Source: Acheta domesticus (taxonomy: Eukaryota; Arthropoda; Insecta; Orthoptera; Gryllidae). From it: DNA of 64,000 bases. The translations under genes were made by a program, and so were the position numbers. The notes beneath the pieces are model-generated. The model saw nothing but the letters and a program-made list of their open reading frames with translations. It was not told where the DNA came from and searched no databases. This document shows positions 37,201 to 47,779 of this stretch, in pieces; within the stretch, counting starts at the first letter, position 1, and every line of letters starts with the position of its first letter. The DNA lies in contig JAHLJT010000631.1 in NCBI GenBank assembly GCA_031308135.1, forward strand, positions 265,036,948 to 265,100,947, read 5' to 3'.

Positions 37201-38468
37201 TAATTGTGAACGTGCGTAAATAGCAATCAAAATCATTAAAATACATAACAATCTGAAATTTGGAGTGCTACATAACTATTGACAACTACTAGGATTTTGA
37301 GTATCTGCGGAGAGCTTCTAGACCTCTAGTATCTGTATCGTAGAACTACCAGCTCATCTAGTGTCGACGTAGAACGTTTTACGCCTTCATCCAGAATTTG
37401 CTGCCGAATGCCACTGCTGGTATTCACGTTCCCGACCTGCCAGTAAAGTACGACTGCTGTCATCCGACTACATATATGAGTAATAAACACAACTTTCTTG
37501 AACTGAACGTCTGGTGAACATTCATTTACTGAATTTATCACAGCAGTATAATTTGGATTGCAAATTTCAAATGTCTAGTATTGTTCAAGTAATAATCGCA
37601 CCATAACCAAACATAACTCTATCAACAAACAACTTCATTGGTGCAACTAAACTAAATCTCAGCTATATTTATTTGTTATTGATTCATTGTATATTATCAA
37701 TTGTTGATTTTCATTCATCCTCATCTAATTTATGTTACCTGTAAGTTTTATTACTGTTGTAACGTCGTGGGTAGGGATCTACGCCACCAATTAACTGACA
37801 CGAGTGAGTATTTACAAATTTATTTACAGATATTTACATAATCACTCTAAGGCGTTTTGTTAGAGCTACTCACTGCAGCCGCCCTCTCTCTCTACACGCG
37901 CCTAGCGGCGGTGTACCACTTCACCGTGTTTGAGCACATCGAACACCCACTCGTGCATAGAGCACTCCGCGCCAGCCTGGGCGGATAAGTTTTTGCGGAT
38001 AACCGCGAGGGAGCCTCCTACTCTGTGTTCCCTCACGAGGCCTCGCGACACGGCTTTATATAGTGCCGAGTCACATGACTCATTTCTACGTCATTTCTCC
38101 CTACCAGGCCTGGACCTGCCTGGACCTGCCTAGCCGCCGCCACGACACCACGCAACCCCGCCACCACCCCTCTTTTTTACCTCCGGAGGGTGGCCTTTGT
38201 TTGGGGAGGCTATTTTAAGGTCCCTCATGCCAATACCTTGCAAGCCCGTCTCTCTGAACAGGAAGTCCAGCCTATGACGCTACACTGTATTGATTTGCAT
38301 TTGAATTTAATTAAAATAGTAAAAAGATTTCAATCTATTTTTGAGCTACCAGTATCCAGTCACTCACCCGCCTGCAATCAGGCCCGCTGGGCGGAATCAG
38401 CTGCGCAGTATACAACACTTACCAATGGCTACAGTCAACACCCACAAGCAGCTGACAAGTTTACGCAT
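27684..38468 (-). CDS. Protease B: paralogue of protease A, secreted serine protease with acidic propeptide (6 exons, intact)
   Basis: Exons on the minus strand: 38468-38423, 34248-33983, 31625-31531, 31456-31324, 28177-28067, 27992-27684; 319 aa with every splice phase as in protease A. The signal peptide has the same start ([15 protein letters not shown]) and the acidic propeptide ends DGHR before IVNG. Triad: His in TAAHC, Asp in GFDAAL, Ser in GDSGSAL. Residue 189 is again Gly (GTCNGDSG). Ser stands at position 197 and Ala at 198, where nearly all S1 proteases have Gly-Pro; this is unusual close to the active Ser and could alter activity. The 215-220 loop (SHREKGYGC) and 172-188 loop differ strongly from protease A, while exon 2 is nearly identical. 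Introns hold three solo LTRs, an AT microsatellite and repeats, yet the reading frame is untouched. Function beyond secreted proteolysis is inferred only. Confidence 0.92.
28218..28345. repeat. AT dinucleotide microsatellite
   Basis: (AT)n with interruptions by TATTAT, in intron 4 of protease B immediately beside homology to protease A. Confidence 0.9.
28400..30345 (+). repeat. Long non-autonomous repeat in intron 4 of protease B, split by solo LTR 3
   Basis: Units with the marker word near 28508, 29608 and 29918, then the GGGGGGGCTTTATG block, GTTCACAGACGGACGG and the complete second terminus: AACAGGGTTTCTGGCTACAC, GCGCAGCATTACATAACTTT and GTATACGTACGTATACGGG with AAAGTAAAAA at 30345. Confidence 0.72.
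28745..29540. mobile_element. Solo LTR 3 in intron 4 of protease B
   Basis: 796 bp from TGTTAACGCTGC to GTGCCAACA with a 5-bp duplication AGAGC (28740-28744 and 29541-29545). It interrupts a unit of the long non-autonomous repeat, whose GAATAGAGC and AATATGGCG words are contiguous elsewhere (about 46380). A different family from LTRs 1 and 2. Confidence 0.85.
30360..31245 (+). mobile_element. Possible 5' LTR end with primer-binding site
   Basis: The words CGTCGTTACA followed by TTGGCAGCCCAACCTGGG (about 31205-31232) resemble the LTR end and primer-binding site of a gypsy-type retrotransposon. The left LTR boundary and the body are not identifiable, and homology to protease A intron 4 resumes at about 31270. 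Treat as tentative. Confidence 0.4.
33185..33668. mobile_element. Solo LTR 1 in intron 2 of protease B
   Basis: 484 bp beginning TGTGGCGTCGTGG and ending GACGTTACA, flanked by CTCC on both sides (33181-33184 and 33669-33672). TG...CA ends with a 4-bp target duplication indicate an LTR retrotransposon reduced to one LTR. It splits a dispersed repeat whose words AAG and CTCCCAACATGAGTGG are continuous in protease A at about 15035-15050. Markedly GC-richer than its surroundings. Confidence 0.88.
34631..34677. mobile_element. 47-bp hairpin insertion with TTAA duplication
   Basis: TCCGGGAGACGTGGG ... CCACCTGTCTCGGG forms an imperfect hairpin flanked by TTAA on both sides (34627-34630 and 34678-34681). 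Protease A has a single TTAA at the homologous position (about 16015). TTAA is the piggyBac target, so a minimal piggyBac-derived MITE is likely. Confidence 0.72.
35625..35880 (+). mobile_element. tRNA-derived SINE in intron 1 of protease B
   Basis: Orthologous to the copy in protease A: GGAGTAGCGCGCTGACTTCG, GAGGTCTGAGTTCAATCC, then GCGAATGCTGTGATGATTC. Here it directly abuts the end of a dispersed repeat (GTGCCATTCTATAGCAC); about 150 bp found between them in A are missing. Confidence 0.65.
35891..36722. mobile_element. GC-rich 832-bp insertion in intron 1 of protease B
   Basis: Flanked by CCAATTG (35884-35890 and 36723-36729). Protease A has this site once (ACAAATTGCCCTT near 17567). The first 550 bp are strongly CpG-rich with CCACCACC and CCGCCG runs and a TGACGTCA word (36154-36161). 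The remainder is ordinary AT-rich sequence ending in a short T-run. No inverted ends or reliable coding sequence. It could be a retroposed promoter-type sequence or an unknown element. Confidence 0.6.
36909..37009. repeat. 101-bp near-perfect palindrome
   Basis: GAACGTTAAGTACTATCGAT and its continuation (36909-36934, 26 bp) repeat exactly in inverted form at 36984-37009, and a further run around CATGCGCAG pairs with one or two mismatches. GGAGTTTTG before and CAAAACCTCC after it may be the true ends. Probably a foldback MITE. Confidence 0.75.
37115..37215 (+). repeat. Tandem repeat, about 38-bp unit, near three copies
   Basis: Units contain CTAATTGCGACGTTCTTA followed by a CGTGCAAT or AGTACAAT word and TAAACTAATT. 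Three successively diverged copies. Confidence 0.7.
37758..38284. mobile_element. Solo LTR 2 in intron 1 of protease B
   Basis: 527 bp from TGTAACGTCGTGGG to ATGACGCTACA, flanked by CTGT (37754-37757 and 38285-38288). The first bases and the TTTATTTACAGA word resemble solo LTR 1, so both belong to one family, but length and the central part differ. It lies about 140 bp from the signal-peptide exon of protease B. Confidence 0.87.
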
Positions 38469-38512
38469 GATGGCGGCTACAGGAACAACGTACCATGGAG
38501 CACCTCATGGGG

Positions 38513-38522
38513 CCTTTTATAA
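38513..38522 (-). promoter_or_regulatory. TATA box of protease B
   Basis: TTATAAAAGG on the minus strand, about 53 nt before the ATG at 38466-38468, the same spacing as in protease A. Upstream conservation with A continues to about 38930. Confidence 0.75.
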
Positions 38523-39008
38523 TGCATTGAAGGGGCTTCTTCCATGTTAGTTGGTCTCATGAACATTATTATGCGGTCATATTCTTAGAAGTTAAGTTGT
38601 GGTTTCGGAAGGAATTGATAATTTACAAGGCTTTCTTTGAATTGCATTCAAACGGAAATAGTTGCAGGCGTTCGTTTGAAAATTATGTCGTAATATACAG
38701 ATTGTCCAGGTGGGTAACGTCGAAACTTCGGAAATAAGCTCATAAGTCAGTTTTAAGTATACTTGGTCTAATATACTCTTTGAATATTCTCAATGGATGA
38801 GCCGCAAGAAACACTCAAAAGTAGGTTAGAAAAAATTCTTTCTACGCAAAAATTTGCATTTCAGAAACATGTAAATTAATTATTATTGAAATGAATAAGT
38901 TTGTTCACAAAGAAACAGTAACCAAAAATAAAACTAGTGGTGCTACAGAATAGCACAAACTTTCCAGTAATAGTTTTCTATTCCTTTCTATGCATTTTCG
39001 TTATTTAT

Positions 39009-40228
39009 TCTCTATATTTCAGGATCCTAAATTCGGTTATCAAGCGGTCATTTAGCCCTGTTTTAAAATTCTCTTATGTGAAAGATCTCTCAGGGGAGCA
39101 GGCGACTAATTTTGATGCCCAATTACTCCACAAATACCCATATTTTGGAAAATTTCAACATGACCTTATTTGAAGATCTATTTTTGATGTGCATATTTCA
39201 TTAAGAAAAGCAATTGTATTTTCACAATTGTAGTTGTAGGAAGAGGCCGAAATTTTAATTTTTTTTAGTTTTTGCAAAATCGGGCATTTCAAGGAACATG
39301 AAACTTGCACCATTCTCTTAACCTTCCTTAACGGTTTTGTCACCTGCGTTGTTTACAGACGGACGGATGGACACATGTTTTGCCGTCAATTGATTTTTCG
39401 GTATCAAGAAGCATTAAAAACCAGTATTCTGGCTGCACTACATGTTAGAGGTTTTTTTCTAAATTTAACAATTGAATTTATCCACTTTTTTGTTACCAGG
39501 GCCCAGTTAAATTTTTTCTGCCGAAAGTCCGCCGTTTTTTCACGCAGCATTACATAACTTTCCTTATACTACGTATATACTCCGTGTTTACCTACGTATA
39601 CGGGAAAGTAAAAAGCAGTCAAATTGTGTAACTACGTTCGGCGAATACATTCTGGAGTACAGAAATATTGTGTGATGTCAGGAGAAACAGGAATAATTGT
39701 GAGGTAACGCATTTTGATATAGAAATGTATGTATACATGGTTATTGTATCTTAGAGGATGATTTCTTTATTAATTTTATTTTTTTCTATGTACAGCAACT
39801 TTTTTCGCGGAAATGGATAGTTACTTTCTTCTTCTTCTTCTGCACTTCAAGGGTTAGATTCAAGAACCTGTTCCGGTATCCACTTCCTTCTGGGCCTTCC
39901 TACATCTCTTCTTCCTCTGCATCTGTAGTCCACTGCGAGTGCTGGTAGTCTGCTATCGGGCATTCGTATTGAAATGTACCAACAATGTCTCGTCAAAAAA
40001 CTATTACGAGATCTTTGACATCATTCACCTTAGGACGGTTATAATCGTGACCCGTTCTGAATTTATAGTAAAATTTTGGGTACCAAGAACAGGTTACGTT
40101 AATTAAAACCAATGCTTCCACAGCTAATTTTAACAATATTGGTTTAGTGGTGAAATGTCGTTGGCATTTAAAATTAAATGATCACAGGTGTTGTCATTGC
40201 CAACAATGTTATATATTTTAAGAGCAGC
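39009..40228. other. Intergenic repeats
   Basis: 39300-39612 is the right part of the long repeat with its complete second terminus (GCGCAGCATTACATAACTTT, then GTATACGGGAAAGTAAAAA). No host gene. Confidence 0.55.
39825..39975 (-). mobile_element. LINE 3' coding end fragment
   Basis: On the minus strand the frame reads CRGRRDVGRPRRKWIPEQVL and stop, the GRPRRKW motif typical of LINE C-termini, followed by an (AAG)n-type tail. The rest of the element is missing. Confidence 0.6.
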
Positions 40229-40255
40229 TTTCGATGGCTTAGCCATCATCATCAG
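40229..40255 (-). ncRNA. Hammerhead-ribozyme-like core in the Penelope tail
   Basis: On the minus strand CTGATGA (40255-40249) is followed by a perfect 6-bp stem GATGGC/GCCATC with a 3-nt loop and then GAAA (40232-40229). This is the order of the conserved hammerhead core around stem II. One extra unpaired T precedes the stem. Stems I and III cannot be drawn convincingly by eye, so cleavage activity is doubtful. Hammerheads are known in Penelope-like elements. Confidence 0.5.
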
Positions 40256-41815
40256 TTTTCTAGTACAAGAAAATAGCAAACAATTAAAGAATTAAAAGCA
40301 AGAGATAACAATAAAACAAGAGCTTAACATTAGGAATGGCGGATTACTAGTAATTTAAAAACAGAACTAACATTATGTGAAATGAAAACAAAGGGAAAGA
40401 AATTTTTTATATAACAGGAATTTAAATCTATGCAAGAAAGTGGATGAAATTGAATAGAACTTGAGAAAAAACTTTTCCAGTATATGAATATCTGTATGTG
40501 GACCGAACGTGTGGCCTGTCTGAAGGAGGTGATTGGCAAAGTGAGATTTACAGGAGTTGTGTTTCCAAGGGTGTATGTGTTCTTTTATTCTTGTGTTGAA
40601 AGTTCTGCCTGTTTGACCAATGTATTTGGCTTCGCAGTCGTGGCAATGTAATGAGTAGACGCCGCTTTTTTCTAAAAGATCTGTGTGTGTTTTAGAGGAT
40701 AGCATTTTTCTGAGTGAGTTTTGTGATTTGAAAGAAACTTTGATACCGGCTTTGCGTATATTGTGTGCGACTTTTTCTGAAAGGTTGACAAAATAAGGTA
40801 AGCAAGTGTATTTATCTGGTGTTTGTGCTACTGCAGAGAGTGAAGTGTACATTTTCAGTTTCTGTGTGTGTTTTGCGGCGTAGTATGTTGTTGATGAGTT
40901 CTGTGTCGTAGCCGTTTGATCTAGCAATATGTTGTATAATGTTAAGTTCTTCCAGAAAACGAGATTGTGTCAGAGACAGGCTTAGTAATCTGTGTATCAT
41001 GTAGTGGAAGGCGGCGTATTTGTGTTGAATAGGATGTTGTGAAGAGTTGTGGATGACAGTGTCTGTGTGTGTTGATTTTCTGAAAATATTGAAAGTATGT
41101 TTGTTTCCCGATATGCTGATATTCAGGTCTAAGAAATTGATAGATTGGTCTTCGTTCTGTACTTCTGTGGTGAATTGTATATAGGGATGTAGGTTGTTGA
41201 GGTAGTCAGTAAACAGATCAATTTGTCTAGTTGTACCGGTCCAGAGAACAAGGATGTCATCTACGTAACGGTGCCAATATGTAATATTTCTGAGAAGTGG
41301 ATGATTTGAAGGGAAGATGGTCTGTTCCAAAGAATCCTTAAAATTATCTGCAAGAAGAGGAGAGAGAGGTGAGCCCATAGGAAGTCCTGAAGTTTGTCTG
41401 TAAAATTTGTTGTCAAAAGTGAAGTAATTTTGATCCATGCATAGGTTGAAGAGATTTTGAAATTCATCACGAACCGGTATGGGGCATGCCGATTTGTCTA
41501 GTAAATTGCGTAGAAGTAATTTGCAATCTGAAGTCGGGGTACTAGGAAAAAGATTCTTTATATCAAATGAAACCAGTTTTGCATAGGGTGGAATGGGAAT
41601 CTGTTGAATTTTTTGCACAAGATCTAGACTGTTTTTTATGGTGTGAGAAGGTTTGAACTGAATATGTTTGTGAAAGAGGCTGTTTAATTTCTGGGCGAGT
41701 TTGTGAGTTACAGTGTTTGTGTAAGAGACTGTAAGTGTTTGTGTAAATACACCCATCAGACCCGTAGATCCCTCGATCTATATTCAATTTCCATGTTCTA
41801 AACATGCCGTCTATG
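40230..41815 (-). mobile_element. Penelope-like element (RT plus GIY-YIG endonuclease), 5' truncated
   Basis: On the minus strand, RT is encoded from about 41756: KLVSFDIKNLFPSTP, SGLPMGSPLSPLLADNF, the catalytic YVDDILVLW and NFLDLNISI, in the order usual for Penelope RT. One frame break near 40870 separates it from the C-terminal part. The GIY-YIG nuclease is GVYSLHCHDCEAKYIGQTG followed by RTFNTRIKEH, and the frame ends at 40373. The 5' end is lost near 41.8 kb, where another repeat begins. Between the stop and 40230 an AT-rich tail holds a hammerhead-like motif. GIY-YIG cleavage plus target-primed reverse transcription is the established mode of the group. Confidence 0.93.
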
Positions 41816-41822
41816 TATATAT

Positions 41823-42905
41823 TAACTAGTGGTGCTACAGAATGGCACAGACTTTCCCGTATTAGTTTTTAATTTCCTTGGGTCTTCGCTAGCTACTCGA
41901 AATTGCCACATACTCTTTCTTGCCAGCTACAATATATCACCGCCAAAAGTACATTTTTTTTGTCATTTTCTTAATTTTTTGGTTTCCTATTGATAGAACG
42001 GAAACATTAATTTTAGAATATTAAAGAACACAAAAACCGAACCGTAAATGGCAATTTTCTTTTAAAAAAGATGTGCCGTTCAAGAGAAAATGGCATTTTA
42101 GCGCTACTAAAAATGCGAAATTTGAAGCTCATTTTCACAGAAAATTTGTGAGTTTTCAAAATACTTTATTTAAAGTTATTTGAAGCAATTACACTCACAA
42201 ATATAATCATCTTTACAAATTGCGGATAATGTGCATATTAAAGATGTGAGAGATCTTTCAAAAAATTTATATTTATATAATTTTTGAAAAAACAAAAAAA
42301 ATAACTCAAAATAAACTTTGCGTCATATTAAAGAGTGTAATTATCACTATCTGTTACAAACGTTTCAAGAAAAAATTTGCAGCCATATACGAGAAAATGG
42401 CGTTTGAGCATTTCTGAAATTGCCGAAATTGAGCTACTTTTCACAGAAAACGGTAGTGTTTTCGAGAAACTTTACTTGCCATTCATTAATGCATATATAC
42501 TCGTAAATATAATAATGTGAAAAAATCGCCGATAATGTAAATATTAACGTCGTGAGAGACAAGTAAAAAAATTTACATTTTTGTAATTTTTGAAAAAAAC
42601 AACCGATAGAACAATATGGCTTTTATGTCGTCTGATAGAGTACATTTACCACTATCCCTACCAAAAGTTTAAAGAAAAAATTTGGAGCCGTTTTTGAGAA
42701 AATTTTGAAAATCCTCGGGGGGCTTCATATAAAGTACCCCCAAATTTTGAAGAATCTTTTTCAAAATCTCAAAGCTTCGACTAGAATCAGATCGACCGGA
42801 GAATATCCATTTTGGAAGAAATCGTACGTATGGTTTAGGCGCTAGCAGTGTTCACAGACGGACAGACGGACGTTTTCATTTCAATTATGTTTTCGGTATC
42901 AAGGA
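41823..42905 (+). repeat. Long non-autonomous repeat, copy with internal periodicity
   Basis: Begins ACTAGTGGTGCTACAGAATG and CAGACTTTCCCGTATTAG. It contains three diverged units, each marked by a GCCnnnnnnGAGAAAAT-like word (about 42076, 42381 and 42686), then ATTTTGGAAGAAATCGTACG, GCTAGCAGTGTTCACAGACG and TTTTCGGTATCAAGGACC, where it breaks off. No ORF of note. Confidence 0.75.
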
Positions 42906-43340
42906 CCTAGAAAACAGGGTTGGACAGGTTTGGAAAACAGGATTGAATAGGTATAGAAAACAGGATTGAATAGGTATGGACACGTGAGTAATTTTCGTGA
43001 TAGAGAAATAATTGGTATATCGAAAGAAAATTGGGAAAGTTCAAGGAGTAAACAGTTTGAAACGGACGAACGATCAACCAATGAAGACAAACGGAAGGCA
43101 CACGTGGGGGAAAACCTTAGAGAGGCGGGGAATATGAATCTGAGAAGAAATGATTCGGCATCCGGTAGAGGAAGCACGCATGTCAGACGGTGTTCGGTTG
43201 AGGGGAACTTTGCACCATGTTATCGTTGTCACGGCCGTGGTCGTGGTCCCTATGGTCGTGGAAAAAAGGAAGCTGAAACGAGGATGCAAAGGGATGCAGG
43301 CATCGGTCATGAAGGCTGCCAGACCGACAACAAGTAACGT
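42906..43340 (+). other. Unidentified open stretch with 23-bp tandem repeat
   Basis: GAAAACAGGATTGAATAGGT repeats at 42920 and 42956. An open stretch from 42966 to 43337 encodes a polar, Arg/Lys/Glu-rich 123 aa with CYRCHGRGRGPYGRG near the end, vaguely like a gag-type nucleic-acid-binding tail. No family can be named. Confidence 0.3.
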
Positions 43341-44444
43341 AGGACATTTTGGGAAATAGAATACCAAAACCGAATTAATTGTATGAAGCTCAAGTTTTGG
43401 GAATAAAAAAAATAGTTTAAGATTTATTGATTTGAAATTTAATGTTTATAAAAAGGAACGGACGACCACGTACCAGGGGAGGGAACTTGACATTTTAATT
43501 ATTAATCAGAATGGTAAATCAGAATCAATGGTGAATATTATTTATGTGATGTTATTTGAGTGTTGTTGTATGTGGTCCGTCAGTTACAGGGCGAGCAAAG
43601 GCGTGCTATTGTTGCACAATCGCTCAACGGGCTTGAAGGAAGGTATAATTATTATAACTTGGTAAGAAGTATTAACAAAAATTCAATCGGGGTGAAATAC
43701 ATTTTAAATTGCATTTTTCTCTTTTTATTTAATTTAAATACGTGTTTAGGTAAGCTACAGCGAACCCACCACAAATACATTTATTCTGTAATCTGGTTCC
43801 CACGTCAAGGTGTGGGCGGTGTAAATATTTGTGAACGGACGAATTGGAATTCCGAATTAGAATTACGGAGGATATTTTCGGAATCGTGAGGTATTTTGGA
43901 GTTATTAATTAATTAAGATAGGACGTGGAAAAGAGACGAAAAAAAGAAAATTTCAGAGGATGTAGAATTGTCTTCTTTTGGGAAACTTTTAAAAAAATAG
44001 TTGTGCTAAAACAACACGTATTTTCTTGCCACTACTAATGATTATGTAATATTATTTATACCACAATTTCTCTCCAAATTAACACACCTAAATCATATCT
44101 TTTTGTAAAATTAATTTGAAATTAATAAATCGTTGGGTGCGAAAAATAAGCAGTATGTTAGGAAGTAAAATATTTGAAAGTTAATAAATACAACGATCCT
44201 GATAGCTTTGGCAAAGAAATGCAAATAGATCGAAATATTTATAATAGTAATTATAAAACACTATGGTATTGTAATATTCCACAAATATGTAAAAGTATTA
44301 GTTTATATTTCCATGAACAGCCGTCATTATCGCCTTGTGGTGTAAGTACGGCGTTACAACAACCGACAAAATCCACTCACCTATTCGTTTTCACATTCAC
44401 ATAAAGGACGCAATTTAAAATGAAATAACAGAATTATAATATAA

Positions 44445-44488
<44 letters not shown>

Positions 44489-45520
44489 TTAAGTAAGAAA
44501 TATACGAATTCGAATATAACTAGCATTCAACTGCGTAATTGGGGAGAGGGCGACATAATGTTAGCAATTCTTTTTCATATTTATTTCAAAAAGGTTTTAA
44601 ATAATTTCTAAAACATTAATTTTTAAACTTATTACAAAATCTCCAATGTAAGAAACGAATAAAAAAATACGATATAATATTTACATTCTAAATTACGTAG
44701 CATCAAACTGCCTCAAAGGGCTCTAAAATTACGATCACAAAGCTTAGGATATTTTACGATATATTACAATATTTAGGAACCGGTTACTAAATTTCACGTC
44801 CAATTTTTTCCAAAAATACTCATATTTTTGAAGGATTTAACACGATGTAATTTGAATATCTGTTTTTGATGAACACATTTCATTAAGAAAAATTCTACCA
44901 GTATTTTCATAATTCTTGTTGCAGGAAGAGGCTGAAAAAAAAATAATTTTTTTCAATTTTCAAAAAATAAGATTTTAACCAACGTGTGACCTGCGCCATT
45001 TTCTTAGACATCTTTCAGACTATGAAAAAACAATATTTTATCAAAACCGATAGAGCCATTCTTTTGAAAATATAAAAATGTCCCAGAAAAAAAATTCTAA
45101 AAAATTACACCAAAAATTGTAAACGCTCTTGTATTTGTGAGTGTAAGTGCTTCAAATGGCTTCAAATGAAGATTTTTGAACACAAAAGTTTTCTTTGAAA
45201 AAGAGCTTCAAATTTCGCATTTTTAGTAGGGCGTAAACGTGATTTTCTTTGAAACGGCTTCAAATTTTTCAAAGAAAATTGCGAATTTACGACAAAGTTT
45301 ACTATCTTTTTTATATATTTTAAAATTAATATATCCGTTCCAGCATTAGGAAACCGAAAAATTAAGAAAATGTCAAAAAAATGTACTTCTGGCGGCGGCA
45401 GATGCCAGCTCGCACATGTATGTGGCAATTCCAAATAGCTAGCTCAGAGCAAAGGAAATACAAAACTAATACGCGAAAGTCTGTGCCATTCTGTAGCAAA
45501 ATGAACTACTAGTTTTTACT
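43341..45520. other. AT-rich sequence and reversed repeat copy
   Basis: 43341-44800 has no recognised feature except the AAT microsatellite. 44800-45515 is a minus-strand copy of the long repeat ending GCGAAAGTCTGTGCCATTCT. A reversed second terminus follows at 45521-45600. Confidence 0.5.
44446..44485. repeat. AAT trinucleotide microsatellite
   Basis: (TAA)n of about 13 units. The surrounding 43340-44800 is AT-rich and otherwise unassigned. Confidence 0.85.
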
Positions 45521-45602
45521 TTCCAGTGTACATACGTGTATACAGAGAAATATACGTAGTACAGGGAAAGTTGTGTAATGCTGCGCGTAAAGACGGGGAA
45601 TT

Positions 45603-47090
45603 TTGGCAGAAAACTAGTGTTACAGAATGGCACAGACATCCCGTATTAATTTTCTATTTCCTCGGGTCTGCGCTAGCTATTCGGAATTGCCACACACACT
45701 TGCCAGCAGCCATCTATCACCACACAAACTACATTTTAAAAAAAATTCTTAATTTTTCGGTTTTCTAATGGTAGAAAGGAAATATTCATTTCAGAATATT
45801 AACGAACAGAAAAACCTAATCCTTAATGGCAATTTTCTCTTAAAACTATTGTGTCGTTTTAAAGAAAACGGCGTTTTAGCGCTACTAAAAATGCGAAATT
45901 TGAAACTCTTTTTTACAGAAAAGGTTGGAATTTTACAAAATACTACATTTGAAGTAATATGAAGCATATTCACTCACAAATAAAATATAGTTTACAAATT
46001 GCTGGTAATGCTATTAAAGATGTGAGAGATCGTTCAAAATAATTACATTTGTATAATTTTTGAAAAAACAAAAAATAACTCAAAATGAACTCTACGTCAT
46101 ATTAAAAAGGGTAATTAGCACTATCCGATACAAACGTTTGAAGAAACAATGTGCAGCCGCATATGAGAAAATGGTGTTTGAGCGTTTCTAAAAATACGGA
46201 ATTTTGCGCTATTTTTCCCAGAAAACGGTTGTTTTCGAGATACTTTACTTGACATAATTTAAAGCACATGTACTCATAAATATAATAATATGAACAACTC
46301 GCCGCTAGTGTAAATATTTACGTCGTGAGAGACAAGTCACAAAAATTACATTTTTGCAATCTTTGAAAGAAAACAAAAGAATAGAGCAAAATGGCGTTTT
46401 TGCCATAAAATAATCTCATAAAATACATTAGGCACTATACCTACAAAACGTTTAAAGAAAAAAATTGGAGCCGTTTTTGAGAAAATCTAGTTTGGGTAAT
46501 TTTTTAGAACCGCACATATTGCACACAATATTGCGGCGCGAAAACTACTAAAATTTTCAAAAAAATGTACATGACCTTAAAGAAAAAATTCACCATGAAG
46601 AACACATTTGTTTGAAGGAAAAAATCTATCTTCAATTTTGTAATATGAGGAAGATGGCGAATAAAATTCAAACTTTTCCAATTTTCGAAAATTCAGAGTT
46701 AACCGTGAAAATCCGACCTATGCCATGTTAATAAGTGTATTTTACTATGATCTTACAAGAAGTTTAAAGAAAAAATTGGAGCCGTTTTTGAGAAAATTAT
46801 GAAAATGTCAGGGTGGCTTTATGTAAAGTACCCCCAAATTAAAAAATCTTTTTCAAAATATCAACGCTTCGAATAGAACCAGATCGACCGGGGAATATCC
46901 ATTTTGAAAGAAATTGTATGTACGGTTTAGGCGCTAGCAGTGTTCACAGACGGACAGACGGACGGGCAGACAGACAGACGAACGGACAGACGGACTTTTT
47001 CCTTTGAATTGGCTTTTCGGTATCAAAGACCCACAAAATAGTGATTCTGGCTACACTAAGTGTTTGGGGATTTTTTTCTTAATTTAGCAC
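45603..47090 (+). repeat. Long non-autonomous repeat, best copy (four units)
   Basis: Starts ACTAGTGTTACAGAATGGCA. The marker word recurs near 45855, 46155, 46469 and 46780, spacings of about 300, 314 and 311 bp. The CAGACGGACAGACGGACG tract (46950-46995) follows, and a TTTTCGGTATCAAAGACCC block leads towards the second terminus, which is replaced by other sequence after 47090. Confidence 0.75.
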
Positions 47091-47529
47091 ACATGGGATC
47101 ACAAAGAGTGCTTTAGTCATTATCCCTATCAAACGTTTAAAGAAAATTTGGTGTCTTTTTGAGAAAATACTGGTTTTGAATTTTTTTAAATTGAACATAA
47201 CGCAAGCACTATTAAGCGAAACTTACTATTTTTTAAAATGCATATGAACTTCATAAAAGGCCTCTCTTCGGAGAACAAATTGTATTTGGAGGAATTATTT
47301 CTATCTTAAATTTTTTAGTCGTAGGAACACGCTGAAAAAAATTAAACTTTAGCAATCTTCGAAAAGTCAAGTGAACTGTGAAAATCGGACCTATGCCACT
47401 TTTATAAGACTATTTTTCTTTATTATTACAAGAAATTTAGGGAATAAATTTGGAGCCGTTTTTTGAGGAAATTTTGGAAAAAATCCTCAAATGTTTAAAT
47501 AATCAATATAATTTTAAATCTTCTTATAC
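47091..47529. other. Repeat remnants, no gene
   Basis: Further diverged units of the long repeat (GGAGCCGTTTTTTGAGGAAA near 47452). Nothing else seen. Confidence 0.5.
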
Positions 47530-47539
47530 TATCAATTAT

Positions 47540-47541
47540 TA

Positions 47542-47588
<47 letters not shown>
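47540..47588. repeat. TTA trinucleotide microsatellite
   Basis: (TTA)n at the left border of remnant C'. The homologous position in remnant C (about 20680) has only a few units. Confidence 0.85.
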
Positions 47589-47779
47589 TGATATAGGTCC
47601 TAGTTGAATACATTAAAAATATTGTGGAGGTAAATAAACTTCTTATATTCAGGTTGACACCACTGTAAGACCTTATAACAATTCTTTATTGTGGTAAAGA
47701 AGCCTCTGTGCAGAAAAATAATAACATGTTTGTAATTGGATATTCATTGTTACTTATTACGATATAATTTGCGAACGAA

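Larger units (their letters stand above)
22575..39008. repeat. Segmental duplication, copy 2 (contains protease B)
   Basis: Direct copy of 5130-18420. Extra material specific to this copy includes about 24270-25550, an AT microsatellite, three solo LTRs, a GC-rich island (35891-36722), a 47-bp TTAA hairpin and a palindromic element near 36.9 kb. It retains about 550 bp of piggyBac sequence lost from copy 1. Confidence 0.85.

Noticed and set aside
47540..47588. CRISPR or other spaced repeat arrays
   Set aside because: All tandem arrays here lack unique spacers; they are microsatellites, minisatellites or diverged long units in a eukaryotic genome.
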